A stretch of 64,000 bases of DNA from Clostridium_X cadaveris. GTDB taxonomy: Bacteria > Bacillota > Clostridia > Clostridiales > Clostridiaceae. The notes under the pieces are model-generated. The model worked only from the letters and a program-made list of their open reading frames with translations, was not told the DNA's origin and did no database searches. Where the stretch lies: NCBI RefSeq assembly GCF_039521325.1, contig NZ_BAAACD010000024.1, one strand, 5' to 3'. Positions within the stretch are counted from its first letter, which is position 1. Each line of letters starts with the position of its first letter. A program made the translations under genes and the position numbers. Shown piece by piece: positions 51,721 to 61,093 of this stretch.

Positions 51721-53793
51721 TTATTCTCCTTGTTTCTTTAATCCTATAGTATGATCTGTAGGATATTCTATCCTTTGGTGGTAAATTCCATTCAAGGATT
51801 TCAAAAATGACTCTCTTATTTTATCCAAATCTTTTAATGTTAAATCGCAGTCGTCTAATTGTCCAGTATTTAATTTATCCTTTATTATGTTGTTTACCAT
51901 CTCTTCAATTTTGCCTTTAGTAGGGTCAGGAATAGATCTTACAGCTGCTTCAACACCATCTGCCAGCATTATAATACCACTTTCTTTAAATTGTGGTATT
52001 GGACCCATATATCTAAAATCTTCTTCTTTTATCTCTTCCGGATTCTCTGCATTGTTCTTTGCAGTATAATAAAAATATTTTACTAAAGTAGTACCGTGAT
52101 GCTGTTGTATTATATCTTGTATAACCTTTGGAAGATTATTTTCTTTTGCCATCTCAAGACCATCTTTTACATGAGATGTTATTATCAGCGTACTTAAATT
52201 AGGACTTATCTTATCATGAGGATTTTCTTTTCCTGTTTGATTTTCTTTGAAGAAATAAGGCCTTTTTGTCTTTCCAACATCATGATAATAAGCTGCTATT
52301 CTTGCCAGTACTGGATTTCCACCAACAGCTTCTGCAGCTAGTTCTGCTAAATTTGCCACAAGAACGCTATGATGATATGTTCCCGGAGCTTCCATTAGAA
52401 GTTTCCTCATAAGAGGATTATTAGGATTAGAAAGTTCTAAAAGTTTTATAACTGTGACTATGTCAAACATGCTCTCAAACAAAGGTAAGAAACCTATAGT
52501 TAAAATAGCCGCAAGAACACTTCCTGCTCCTGCATATCCGGTCTTTTTTATAACATCTAATATGTTATTTGATATAAGGGTTCCCATTGAAAAAGTTATT
52601 ATCATATTAAATGCTGCAATATATATAGATGAGTACAATATATCATTTCTCTGTTGAAGTCTCTTAAGAGTTGTAGAAGCTACTATTATACTTACAAGTG
52701 CTATTATAGTTATTTCAACGTTAAAATCTACTACAGGACTTATAAGAAGTATATTTAATGCACTTATGACTATTGATACTTTATAGTTTAATAATATTGA
52801 TAATAATAGTGGTCCACACGCAAAAGGAATTAAAAACGGAGATACAAAGTTCATAATCCTTGATATCACTATCATAGATACTGTAATGACGCTTATGAGT
52901 ATAAGTTTTCTATTGTCATTATATATTTCATCCCTATGGTATTTATATAGGTACATCCATTGTAGATATAAGCTCATCATAACAACCATAGCTATTACAA
53001 GGTATATATACCACGCAGTGCCTACGGAATCATCTAATATACCTAAATCCATAAGGATTTGTATTTGTTCTGCTGTAGCAGGTTCTCCCTCTTTTACGAC
53101 TATTTGATTCTTTTGTATCATTTCAGGAGTTATATTTTTTACTGCCTGCTTTTTCATTTCTTCCGTTTTATCTTTATCATAAAATAAGTTTGGCGCTATT
53201 TGATATACACCTATCATAGAAGCTACATCCTTAGATTCAGAGGACATATTAGATTTTGTAATAAACCCTAAAAATACTTCTTGAGCCTTTTTTAAATCTT
53301 CGGAATTATTTTCTTTTATGCTTCCTTCATAAACTTGATTCATTCCATCCAAAATCTGATTTTCCATTGAAGTTAAATCTTCCTTAGATAGCTTTAAAAG
53401 ATATTCAAATCCATCATTCTTCAATGTTATAGGACTCTCCTCTTTTAATCTTGAAAGCTTTTCTTTGTCTTCTATAGTCATGTCCCTATAAGTATTTACC
53501 TTAGCAAATAAAGTCTTTATATTTTCTATAGAGCTCTTTTTGACATCAGGTTTTTCCGTGTACTGATTAGGGACATTTTCTTCAGCTTGTTTTTCCTTTG
53601 CTTTTGTTGCTATGTTGTTTATTACCTCTCTGTTGGCTTTTATATTGTATTTAGCTATTTCTCCAACAGATATATTTATCTTTTTAGCTATTTGAGAAGT
53701 CATAAGAACTACATAGCAAAGCATAAAGGTAATTATAAATATAAATGGTTTCTTATACTTTTCAAAAAAACTGCCTTCTTTTTTCGTTTCCAT
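51721..53793 (-). CDS. pgpH: PgpH (YqfF) family HD hydrolase, c-di-AMP phosphodiesterase
   Basis: The 690-aa protein has an N-terminal helix, an extracytoplasmic 7TMR-HDED domain (about 50-260), seven membrane helices (about 265-465) and a cytoplasmic HD domain with HHSVLVANLAELAAEA and YYHDVGKTKRPYFF and the second QQHHGTTL. Relatives degrade c-di-AMP to pApA and are involved in osmotic and wall control. All HD ligands appear present. It lies between yqfD and ybeY as in Bacillus and clostridia. Confidence 0.95.
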   Translation of the reverse strand: METKKEGSFFEKYKKPFIFIITFMLCYVVLMTSQIAKKINISVGEIAKYNIKANREVINNIATKAKEKQAEENVPNQYTEKPDVKKSSIENIKTLFAKVNTYRDMTIEDKEKLSRLKEESPITLKNDGFEYLLKLSKEDLTSMENQILDGMNQVYEGSIKENNSEDLKKAQEVFLGFITKSNMSSESKDVASMIGVYQIAPNLFYDKDKTEEMKKQAVKNITPEMIQKNQIVVKEGEPATAEQIQILMDLGILDDSVGTAWYIYLVIAMVVMMSLYLQWMYLYKYHRDEIYNDNRKLILISVITVSMIVISRIMNFVSPFLIPFACGPLLLSILLNYKVSIVISALNILLISPVVDFNVEITIIALVSIIVASTTLKRLQQRNDILYSSIYIAAFNMIITFSMGTLISNNILDVIKKTGYAGAGSVLAAILTIGFLPLFESMFDIVTVIKLLELSNPNNPLMRKLLMEAPGTYHHSVLVANLAELAAEAVGGNPVLARIAAYYHDVGKTKRPYFFKENQTGKENPHDKISPNLSTLIITSHVKDGLEMAKENNLPKVIQDIIQQHHGTTLVKYFYYTAKNNAENPEEIKEEDFRYMGPIPQFKESGIIMLADGVEAAVRSIPDPTKGKIEEMVNNIIKDKLNTGQLDDCDLTLKDLDKIRESFLKSLNGIYHQRIEYPTDHTIGLKKQGE

Positions 53794-53835
53794 CTTTTAT
53801 CACCCACTCGTTTTTAATGTGAAATAATCGTCTTT

Positions 53836-54972
53836 TTAATGTGTAGCAATATCTTGTTCCACTATAAAGACTGTTCTTATATTTACATTAGTTTCACTAA
53901 TTTCTTTGTCTATTATTTTATCTGTTACTACTGAGCTTTTATCAAGATTTTTCGCAAGTTCTTCCTCCATTTTTTGCACTTCCTTTACCACCACATCATC
54001 TACATTACTTTCAAAAGCTTCTTCCTTAACTTCATAGTATATAGTGCTATTTAAAAATTTTCCACTCTCTTCTATTTTATCATATTTTGAATATTTCACA
54101 TCACATTTTTTCAAATATAATTTTTTACCAAAAATATTTAAATATATATCTTTTTCCTGATTTCCAGTCCTTACATCATTTACTCCTTTTATCTTCACAT
54201 TTTTCGAGTTTTCGTAAAAGGTTTTAGCTATCACAGTTCCCTCTGCAGGTGTTTCGTAGGTGAATCCTTCTTTGCCTTGTATTCCTTGTATAAGAACCTG
54301 TCCTTTCTTTACTATATCTCCTTTTGATACTACAGCACTTCCAGAAGTAGTATAAAGCCTCACTATTTGTCCATCACATTTAGCAATTATGTCTCCTTTA
54401 TTTTCCTGTACCTTTATAGATGGTGGATTCTGCTTTTCTTCTATTTTAATTCTCAAAGTTCCGCCTTCTATTCTTGCTCTTGCCCACATTATTCTATCGT
54501 CATCTTTTTTCAAATCATTTTCTAAATCATATATATTTATAGATGATTTTTTTATTCCAGGCTTTATTCCATAAGTAAGAAGCTGTTGCCTTACTTCATA
54601 AGGAGATAAAACTTTTGTATCATCTATATTGATATTCCATACATAAAGGGACAAGTAATAAATAAGAAATATAAATATTGCTATCCCACTTATGAGAAGA
54701 CCCCCATTTTTCACTCTAGATAGTATATATAATATACCATTAGATCTTAAAACCCTCACTTTGCACTTTTTTATTTTTGCTATTTCTTTTACATTTGATA
54801 AATCCCTTATATTTATATCTAAGTTAAGTGTTGTTATGTTTATTCTTTTCAAATTCTTTATGTCGATCCCTTGAGCCCACATAGCATTTATAGTACTTTC
54901 TGGATGAATACCCTGAATCTCTATGGTTATAGTTCCACTTTTAATGCTATCTTTAATTTTCATTGCTTCCAT
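53836..54972 (-). CDS. yqfD: Sporulation protein YqfD
   Basis: The 378-aa stage IV sporulation-type protein has an N-terminal cytoplasmic part, one membrane helix (about 88-110; GGLLISGIAIFIFLIYYLSL) and a long outside domain that is conserved among spore formers (YGIKPGIKKSSINIYDLEND). YqfD is required for efficient sporulation and, with YqfC, acts at the forespore membranes; the mechanism is unresolved. The start may be ATG 54972 or 54963; both lie within the yqfC end, so the pair is translationally coupled. Confidence 0.92.
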   Translation of the reverse strand: MEAMKIKDSIKSGTITIEIQGIHPESTINAMWAQGIDIKNLKRINITTLNLDINIRDLSNVKEIAKIKKCKVRVLRSNGILYILSRVKNGGLLISGIAIFIFLIYYLSLYVWNINIDDTKVLSPYEVRQQLLTYGIKPGIKKSSINIYDLENDLKKDDDRIMWARARIEGGTLRIKIEEKQNPPSIKVQENKGDIIAKCDGQIVRLYTTSGSAVVSKGDIVKKGQVLIQGIQGKEGFTYETPAEGTVIAKTFYENSKNVKIKGVNDVRTGNQEKDIYLNIFGKKLYLKKCDVKYSKYDKIEESGKFLNSTIYYEVKEEAFESNVDDVVVKEVQKMEEELAKNLDKSSVVTDKIIDKEISETNVNIRTVFIVEQDIATH

Positions 54973-55240
54973 ACCCTACAGATTCTAAAATACCGCCTAT
55001 AGTCAAGGTATTTCCCCCTATGAACAACACTTTAAAATCCCTTCCCTTTAGCGTTATTGATCCTACTTTAGAATTAACTACAACCATGTTTTCATCAAAT
55101 ACTATTAGTCCCTTATGATTCTCTATAACTATTTGATAGTTTCCGTCTATTATAATCTTAGGTATGTCCAAAGCGACTTCTAAAGGTATCCCTAATGTAT
55201 CAGCTACAGCTTCTCTTGTTCTATTTAGTTTACCATCCAT
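54953..55240 (-). CDS. yqfC: Sporulation protein YqfC
   Basis: The 95-aa YabP/YqfC-family protein has repeating beta segments (VALDIPKIIIDGNYQIVIEN, HKGLIVFDE, ITLKGRDFKVLFIGGNTL) as in the family. It is a mother-cell sporulation protein co-transcribed with yqfD, overlapping it by 20 bases. The ribosome binding site is GAGGTGAG. Upstream is the yqeY terminator, so a sporulation promoter for yqfC-yqfD is expected between 55241 and 55300. Confidence 0.93.
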   Translation of the reverse strand: MDGKLNRTREAVADTLGIPLEVALDIPKIIIDGNYQIVIENHKGLIVFDENMVVVNSKVGSITLKGRDFKVLFIGGNTLTIGGILESVGYGSNEN

Positions 55241-55270
55241 ACTCTCACCTCATAAATTTTAAGTTTTCAT

Positions 55271-55302
55271 AAATATCCTCATATTATCTTATGAGGATAT
55301 TT
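55271..55302. terminator. Hairpin in the yqeY-yqfC gap
   Basis: AAATATCCTCAT/ATGAGGATATTT perfect 12-bp arms. It is 60 bp from the yqeY terminator and may be a second terminator. Confidence 0.6.
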
Positions 55303-55353
55303 TCTTATAAATGCTTATGAGATGAATAGTAATTATTATTTTTTGCGCAAATC

Positions 55354-55380
55354 AAAAGACTCACCTTTCGGTGAGTCTTT
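55354..55380 (-). terminator. Rho-independent terminator of rpsU-yqeY
   Basis: AAAGACTCACC/GGTGAGTCTTT with a 4-base loop and TTTT, directly at the yqeY stop. Confidence 0.9.
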
Positions 55381-55829
55381 TATTTATTATTCAAGTAATT
55401 TTTTACTATTGAACTTACAAGTCTGCCATCGGCACGACCTACTATTTTCGGCCTTACTTCTGCCATAACTTTGCCCATGTCTTTCATGCTACTTGCGCCC
55501 AAGTTATCAGCTACATCTATAACAATTTTTTTAATTTCTTCTTCACTTAACTGCTGAGGAAGGTATTCTTTTAAAATTTCTATTTCAGCTTTAGCACTAT
55601 CAACAAGATCTTGCCTATTTCCCTTTTGGAATTCAAGGATAGCCTCATTTCTTTGCTTAACTTCCTTTGCCAAAATCTCTATAACCTGCTCATCCTCAAG
55701 CTTAATACCATCAGTTTTTTCAACTAAAAGTATTGCAGACTTTGCCAAGCTAATAGTAGAAGATCTAAATTTATCTTTAGATTTCATTGCTTGTTTCCAG
55801 TCTTCTTGAAGTCTTTCTTTTATGGGCAT
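55380..55829 (-). CDS. yqeY: GatB/YqeY domain protein
   Basis: This 149-aa protein of the GatB/Yqey family is essentially the tRNA-binding tail domain of amidotransferase GatB as a free protein, with KSAILLVEKTDGIKLEDEQV, EILKEYLPQQLSEEEI and DMGKVMAEVRPKIVGRADGR. It may help in tRNA-dependent amidation or tRNA quality, but this is unproven. The start at ATG 55829 follows AGAAGG; an upstream in-frame ATG lacks a good site. It follows rpsU by 23 bases, an order conserved in Firmicutes. Confidence 0.95.
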   Translation of the reverse strand: MPIKERLQEDWKQAMKSKDKFRSSTISLAKSAILLVEKTDGIKLEDEQVIEILAKEVKQRNEAILEFQKGNRQDLVDSAKAEIEILKEYLPQQLSEEEIKKIVIDVADNLGASSMKDMGKVMAEVRPKIVGRADGRLVSSIVKNYLNNK

Positions 55830-55852
55830 ATTTTTACCTTCTTTCAAAACTC

Positions 55853-56029
55853 TTACTTAAACTTTCTCTTTCTAGCAGCTTCTGACTTCTTCTTTTTCTT
55901 AACGCTTGGCTTTTCATAATGCTCTCTCTTTCTAACCTCTGAAAGAACACCAGCTCTAGCGCACTTTCTCTTAAATCTTCTTAACGCACTATCAAGTGAT
56001 TCGTTTTCTCCAACTTTTATTTCTGACAT
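55853..56029 (-). CDS. rpsU: 30S ribosomal protein S21
   Basis: The 58-aa protein reads MSEIKVGENESLDSALRRFK, then RKCARAGVLSEVRKREHYEK and a basic PSVKKKKKSEAARKRKFK end. This matches bS21 over its full length. S21 sits at the platform near the anti-Shine-Dalgarno sequence of 16S rRNA and aids initiation. It has a strong GGAGGG site before the ATG. It is too short for common ORF cutoffs but is certain. It is followed by yqeY in the same unit. Confidence 0.98.
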   Translation of the reverse strand: MSEIKVGENESLDSALRRFKRKCARAGVLSEVRKREHYEKPSVKKKKKSEAARKRKFK

Positions 56030-56160
56030 CTAATATCCCTCCCTCCGCTAGCACATTATTACATTATAATTAAGTAAACTAAAGTAGCTAACGCTAATAG
56101 CACACGCTTAATTATACAATAAGCTATTCTTCACTGTCAACAATTTCATTTATATATTTT

Positions 56161-56505
56161 TTAACCTGGAGGCCAAGCAAGATTTCTTCCACCTAATAAA
56201 TGAAAATGAAGATGATCTACAGTCTGTCCTCCATGTTCTCCACAGTTGCTTACAACTCTATAGCCATCCTTGTCTATTCCTTGTTCTACTGTTATTTTAT
56301 TAATAACTTCAAAGATATGTGCTATTATATGGCTATTGTCATTGTTGATTTCATTAATATTCCTTATGTGACATTTTGGCACAATTAAAATATGAAACGG
56401 TGCTTCTGGACTTATATCTTTAAAAGCAAAAACAACATCATCTTCATAAACCTTTTGAGATGGAATCTCTCCATTTATGATTTTACAAAAAATACAGTTT
56501 CCCAT
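56161..56505 (-). CDS. HIT family hydrolase (HinT type)
   Basis: This 114-aa histidine-triad protein begins with the zinc pair in NCIFCKIINGEIPS and ends in the triad GQTVDHLHFHLLGGR (His-x-His-x-His). Such proteins hydrolyse nucleoside phosphoramidates and acyl adenylates. The start is ATG 56505, behind AAAGGAGG; the frame extends upstream but without another ribosome binding site. It lies between mtaB and rpsU on the same strand, the clostridial order. Confidence 0.96.
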   Translation of the reverse strand: MGNCIFCKIINGEIPSQKVYEDDVVFAFKDISPEAPFHILIVPKCHIRNINEINNDNSHIIAHIFEVINKITVEQGIDKDGYRVVSNCGEHGGQTVDHLHFHLLGGRNLAWPPG

Positions 56506-56545
56506 GATTTCACCTCCTTTAATGTGCTTATGTAAAAGTATATCT

Positions 56546-57850
56546 TTATAAAACTTCTCCAATAAGGTTATCTTTAGAAACTTCTTTTATATATACTTTT
56601 TTTATCTGTCCAATTAAATCTTCAGTACCTTCACATATAGTTTTTATATAGTTTGGAGTATATCCTGTATATATTTTTTCTTCTCCATGTACAACTTCCT
56701 CAAATAATACATCTACAGTTTTTCCAACCATTTTTTTCATGAATTCTTCTTCATTCTTTTCATTAAGTTCAATAAGCGCTTTGCTTCTTTCTTCCTTTAT
56801 TGTACCATGAATTTGGTCTTTCATAGTAGCTGCTTTTGTACCTTTTCTTGGACTATATTTAAATATATGCATTTTAGTAAGTCTTACATCTTTTAAAAAT
56901 TCATAAGTCTCTTTAAACTCTTCCTCAGTTTCACCTGGAAACCCTACAATTATATCTGTAGTTATAGATACATCTTCTATAGAGTTTCTAAGCATATTAA
57001 CTATATCTTTATATTCCTCTTTAGAATATCTTCTATTCATCCTCTTTAATGTATCATTGCTTCCACTTTGAAGGGATAAATGAAAATGAGGACATAATCT
57101 TTTAAGTTTTACAAGCCTTTCTTTTATATCTTCTGTAAAAAATGTAGGATCTATAGAACCTATTCTTACTCTCTCTATACCTTGGATTTTTTCAATTTCT
57201 TCTAGTAGATCCATAAGTGTTGTTTTATCTTCTAAGTCTACACCATAGGAAGCGGTATGTATTCCTGATAATATTATTTCTTTAAATCCATGTATTGCAA
57301 GATTTTTGACTTCTTCTATAACTACCTCTGGTTTTTTACTACACACAGCACCTCGTGCATAAGGTATAAGGCAGTAGCTACAAAATCTATTGCATCCATC
57401 TTGAATTTTTAAGAAAGCTCTTGTTTTATCCTGATAATCTTCTATCTTAAGTTCTTCAAAAACCTTATTTTTCAATATATTTTCTGTTACATTTACAACC
57501 TTGCTTTTTTCTGATTTTGCTCTATTAACCCAATATACTATATCTCCTTTATTTCTTGTTCCAAGGACTACATCTACACCATCTATTGATGAAACTTCGT
57601 CTGGAGCAATCTGAGAATAACATCCAACTACTGCAATTATTGCTTTTTCATTAAGTCTTCTTGCTCTTCCTATTATCTGACGAGATTTCTTATCTCCCAT
57701 ATTGGTAACAGTACATGTATTTATAACATAAACATCAGCTTTTTCAGAGAAGTCTACAACTTCATAGCCTTCCTTTATAAATTTCTCTGCCATAGCTTCT
57801 GATTCATAAACGTTAACTCTACATCCTAAAGTAGAAAAAGCTACTTTCAT
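56546..57850 (-). CDS. mtaB: tRNA (t6A37) methylthiotransferase MtaB
   Basis: The 434-aa radical-SAM enzyme converts t6A37 of tRNA to ms2t6A. The N-terminal UPF0004 domain has the three cluster cysteines (TLGCRVN, NTCTVTN, VVGCYSQ). The radical-SAM core has CNRFCSYCLIPYARG with Cys-x3-Cys-x2-Cys near residue 154. A C-terminal TRAM domain follows. Two 4Fe-4S clusters are expected. The ATG overlaps the rsmE stop in TAATG, with GGAGGTG upstream. Confidence 0.96.
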   Translation of the reverse strand: MKVAFSTLGCRVNVYESEAMAEKFIKEGYEVVDFSEKADVYVINTCTVTNMGDKKSRQIIGRARRLNEKAIIAVVGCYSQIAPDEVSSIDGVDVVLGTRNKGDIVYWVNRAKSEKSKVVNVTENILKNKVFEELKIEDYQDKTRAFLKIQDGCNRFCSYCLIPYARGAVCSKKPEVVIEEVKNLAIHGFKEIILSGIHTASYGVDLEDKTTLMDLLEEIEKIQGIERVRIGSIDPTFFTEDIKERLVKLKRLCPHFHLSLQSGSNDTLKRMNRRYSKEEYKDIVNMLRNSIEDVSITTDIIVGFPGETEEEFKETYEFLKDVRLTKMHIFKYSPRKGTKAATMKDQIHGTIKEERSKALIELNEKNEEEFMKKMVGKTVDVLFEEVVHGEEKIYTGYTPNYIKTICEGTEDLIGQIKKVYIKEVSKDNLIGEVL

Positions 57851-58599
57851 TATACGACACCTCCTACATCCCCTAATTCATATTGAAGAATAGCAGTACA
57901 TACAAAACCTGCACTTTCAGTCCTTAAAATTCTAGGTCCCAAAGTCACTATATGAGCTCCTATATCTTTAAGTTTTGATATCTCCTCTTCTTCAAAACCG
58001 CCTTCAGGTCCTATCACTATAGCAATATCCACTATAGATTCTGCATTTAAGTTATCCATCATCTTTTTTATTCCATATCCTTCTGCATTTTCATAAGGCA
58101 CCACAATAAGGTCCATATCATTTATTTCACTCATCATAATTTCAAAGGATATAGGAGTATTTATAGAAGGTATTAAGGTTCTCTTACTCTGTTTAGAGGC
58201 TTCTAAGGCTATTCTCTGCCATCTATCTACTTTTTTAAATTCACCCTCATTTTTTACAATAACTCTTTCTGTTATGACAGGAGTTATAGATGAAATACCA
58301 AGTTCTGTTCCCTTTTGAGCTATTAAATCCATCTTTGTAGATTTAGGGAGCCCTTGATATAAATGAATTCTTATTGGACTTTCATTGCTTACATCTAACT
58401 TTTCTATAATTGCAAGCTGAACTTCTTTTTTGTTTATATCATCTATGCGAGCTAAATATTCCTGACCATTAAGATTATTGATTATGATTTCATCCCCAAC
58501 TTGCAATCTTAATACTTTATAAATATGTTTTACATCATCGCCTTCTATTAAGGCTTTATCTCCATCTATAAGATTGTTTGAAATGAAAAACTTATGCAT
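57850..58599 (-). CDS. rsmE: 16S rRNA (uracil(1498)-N(3))-methyltransferase
   Basis: This 249-aa SPOUT-class methyltransferase has an N-terminal PUA-like domain (MHKFFISNNLIDGDKALIEG). The knotted C-terminal SAM domain has KSTKMDLIAQKGTELGISSI, VIGPEGGFEEEEI and LGPRILRTESAGF. It methylates U1498 of 16S rRNA in the decoding region. It is preceded by prmA (12 bases) and overlaps mtaB by one base, a translation-modification cluster following the heat-shock genes. Confidence 0.97.
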   Translation of the reverse strand: MHKFFISNNLIDGDKALIEGDDVKHIYKVLRLQVGDEIIINNLNGQEYLARIDDINKKEVQLAIIEKLDVSNESPIRIHLYQGLPKSTKMDLIAQKGTELGISSITPVITERVIVKNEGEFKKVDRWQRIALEASKQSKRTLIPSINTPISFEIMMSEINDMDLIVVPYENAEGYGIKKMMDNLNAESIVDIAIVIGPEGGFEEEEISKLKDIGAHIVTLGPRILRTESAGFVCTAILQYELGDVGGVV

Positions 58600-58611
58600 T
58601 ATTACTCTCCT

Positions 58612-59547
58612 TTAAGCTTCTGCAATTATGCAAAGCCATTCTCCCTGCTCTTTAACTTCTTTTATCTTAAATCCTTTTTCTTTAAGTTTTGTTTCAACAA
58701 GTTCTCTTCTTTCTCTTATTATTCCTGAAGTTATAAAAAGTCCTCCAGGAACTAAGAAATTCTTAACGTCTTCTGCAAGAACTACTATTATTTCTGCAAT
58801 TATGTTAGCAACTACTAAGTCAGCTTTCCCTGTTACAACATCCATAAGATTTCCATAAAGAATTTCTATGTTATTTAAATCGTTAAAGCTTACATTCTCC
58901 TTTGCTGAGTCTACAGCTACAGGGTCTAGATCAACTCCTATTACCTTTTTCGCACCAAGTTTAGCTGCTGCTATAGCTAATATTCCTGAACCTGTTCCTA
59001 TATCAAACACCGTAGTGTCACCTTTAACATTTTCTTCCAAAGCCTCTACACACATTCTTGTAGTTTCATGAGTTCCTGTTCCAAAAGCCATTCCAGGATC
59101 AAGCTCTATAATCATTTCCCCATTAGCTTCATATTCTTCCCATATAGGCTTTACAATTATATTTTTTCCTATTTTCGTAGGCTTATAATACTTCTTCCAA
59201 TTGTTGGCCCAATCTTCTTCATTTACTTTTATGTACTCCACAGTACCTTCTCCAATATCTACGCCCATATCTTTGATTTCTATAAGCTTAACTTTTATGT
59301 ATTCTAAGATTTCTTCCATATCATCTTCTACTGAAAAATATCCTTTTACTACTGCAGCCTTTCCACCATGCTCTAATATGTTTATATCTGCAAAATCCCA
59401 TGTAAGAGGTCCTTGTTCTCTCTCTAATATATCTCTAGGGTCTTCTATAGCCACCCCTTTTACATCTAATCCGTAAAAAATCCCCTGCACCATCTCTAAT
59501 GCATCAGGCTTTGTCACAACTTTAACTTCTATCCAAGTTCCGTTCAC
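58612..59547 (-). CDS. prmA: Ribosomal protein L11 methyltransferase
   Basis: This 311-aa SAM-dependent enzyme trimethylates residues of L11. Motif I VFDIGTGSGILAIAAAKLGA lies in the C-terminal Rossmann domain (about 170-311), preceded by LDPGMAFGTGTHETT and followed by NIIAEIIV. I place the start at GTG 59547, encoding MNGTWIEVKVVT, because AAGGGATGATATTA precedes it and the family starts here. An ATG 11 codons upstream has no ribosome binding site. It follows dnaJ after a terminator-like stem. Confidence 0.95.
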   Translation of the reverse strand: MNGTWIEVKVVTKPDALEMVQGIFYGLDVKGVAIEDPRDILEREQGPLTWDFADINILEHGGKAAVVKGYFSVEDDMEEILEYIKVKLIEIKDMGVDIGEGTVEYIKVNEEDWANNWKKYYKPTKIGKNIIVKPIWEEYEANGEMIIELDPGMAFGTGTHETTRMCVEALEENVKGDTTVFDIGTGSGILAIAAAKLGAKKVIGVDLDPVAVDSAKENVSFNDLNNIEILYGNLMDVVTGKADLVVANIIAEIIVVLAEDVKNFLVPGGLFITSGIIRERRELVETKLKEKGFKIKEVKEQGEWLCIIAEA

Positions 59548-59681
59548 TAATATCATCCCTTCTAAAGTTATCTGCTTCATTGTTAGTTTCTAATTTACTT
59601 ATATATTTTATACCTTATCTTAAAATATGTCCACAATACTATTATCTAAGCATAAATGTCTATACTTTTTACTTTAAAATA

Positions 59682-59719
59682 ATAGACCTTCAGCCTTTTA
59701 TTTTAGGTTGAAAGTCTAT
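59682..59719 (-). terminator. Terminator-like stem after dnaJ
   Basis: ATAGACTTTCAACCT/AGGCTGAAGGTCTAT arms with two mismatches, followed by TATTTT on the - strand. Confidence 0.7.
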
Positions 59720-59731
59720 CTCATTTTAAGT

Positions 59732-60856
59732 CTATCTTTTGAATTTACTGAAAAATCCTTTTTCATGCTCTGATTTATGTTCTCCACTTGCTTCTAAAAA
59801 CATTTCAAGAGCTTCCTTTTGTTTGTCATTTAACTTCTTTGGAACTTCAACTACGACATCTACATACTGGTCTCCCCTAGAAGAACTATTTATCTTAGGT
59901 ACACCTTTTCCTTTAAGTCTAAATCTTGTTCCTGGCTGAGTTCCAGATGGCACTGTATAAATTACATCTCCATCTACTGTAGGAACTTTTATTTCTGTTC
60001 CAAGAGCCGCTTTAGCCATAGATATATGTGTGTCTATATAAATATCATTGCCTCTTCTCTTAAAATATTTATGAGGAGCTACATTTATTCTCACGTAAAG
60101 GTCTCCTGCTGGTCCACCTTGTCTACCATGGTCTCCCTGACCTCTTAGTGGTATTACATTTCCAGTGTCTACTCCAGCTGGTACATTTATTGTTATATTC
60201 TTTCTCTTATTTTCTTTTCCACTTCCGTGGCAGTTAGGGCATGGATCTGATATTATCTTTCCTTTACCTCCACATTTATCACAAGTTGAAACTGTAGCAA
60301 ACACTCCAAGTGGTGTTTGTCTTTGAACTCTTACCTGACCTGTTCCATGACATTTGTCACATGTTACAGGAGAAGTGCCTGACTTAGCTCCACTTCCATG
60401 GCACTTTTCGCAGTTCTCTTCTCTATTTATAGTTATTTCTTTAGTTGTTCCAAATACAGCTTCTTCAAAAGTTAAGTTTAAAGTGTACTCAAGGTCATCT
60501 CCTCTTACAGGTCCATTCTTACGTCTTGAGCTTCCTCCAAAACCTCCTCCAAAGATATCTCCAAATCCTCCAAAGATATCTCCTAAGTCACTGAAATCAA
60601 AGCCACCTGCACCTCCGCCAAAGCCTGCTCCATCAAAGTCAGCAGTTCCAAACTGATCATATCTTGCTTTCTTCTCTGGATCACTAAGAACTTGGTAAGC
60701 TTCATTTATCTCTTTAAATCTTTCTTCTGCTTCTTTATCTCCTTGATTTTTATCAGGATGATATTTTATAGCTAGTTTTCTAAATGCACTTTTTATTTCA
60801 CTTTCGCTGGCACCTTTTTGAAGACCCAGCACTTCATAATAATCCTTCTTTGCCAT
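59732..60856 (-). CDS. dnaJ: Chaperone DnaJ
   Basis: This 374-aa Hsp40 has a J domain at 1-70 with HPD (KYHPDKNQGD), a Gly/Phe-rich linker (about 73-110), and four zinc-binding repeats CxxCxGxG (about 150-212: CEKCHGSG, CDKCHGTG, CDKCGGKG, CPNCHGSG). The C-terminal substrate-binding domains end the protein. It stimulates DnaK ATPase and delivers unfolded clients. It lies about 237 bp after dnaK; this gap holds two stem-loops that may adjust its expression relative to dnaK. Confidence 0.98.
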   Translation of the reverse strand: MAKKDYYEVLGLQKGASESEIKSAFRKLAIKYHPDKNQGDKEAEERFKEINEAYQVLSDPEKKARYDQFGTADFDGAGFGGGAGGFDFSDLGDIFGGFGDIFGGGFGGSSRRKNGPVRGDDLEYTLNLTFEEAVFGTTKEITINREENCEKCHGSGAKSGTSPVTCDKCHGTGQVRVQRQTPLGVFATVSTCDKCGGKGKIISDPCPNCHGSGKENKRKNITINVPAGVDTGNVIPLRGQGDHGRQGGPAGDLYVRINVAPHKYFKRRGNDIYIDTHISMAKAALGTEIKVPTVDGDVIYTVPSGTQPGTRFRLKGKGVPKINSSSRGDQYVDVVVEVPKKLNDKQKEALEMFLEASGEHKSEHEKGFFSKFKR

Positions 60857-60973
60857 GGATTTACACCGCCTATAACTACTATTTTCACTACTTATCTATA
60901 TAATGCCCACCATTGTAAAACTTCCATCTCTTTTTAAAGAAAAGTTGCACACCATTAGATAACGATTTATAAC

Positions 60974-61065
60974 CTTCAGAGAAAGTTAAAACTCCTTCTG
61001 AAGCTAAGAATTCAGTTTATTATAACTCAAATATAGGGGAAGACCGCTTTTGGCTTCCCCTATAT
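60974..61065 (-). promoter_or_regulatory. Two stem-loops between dnaK and dnaJ
   Basis: ATATAGGGGAAG/CTTCCCCTATAT (61031-61065, perfect 12 bp, 11-base loop) has only a weak TTT tail on the - strand. CTTCAGA/TCTGAAG (60974-61003) follows. These fit a partial terminator or an mRNA-processing or stability element that gives more DnaK than DnaJ. Confidence 0.6.
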
Positions 61066-61093
61066 ATTATACCATCAGTTAATGAAATTGCTA

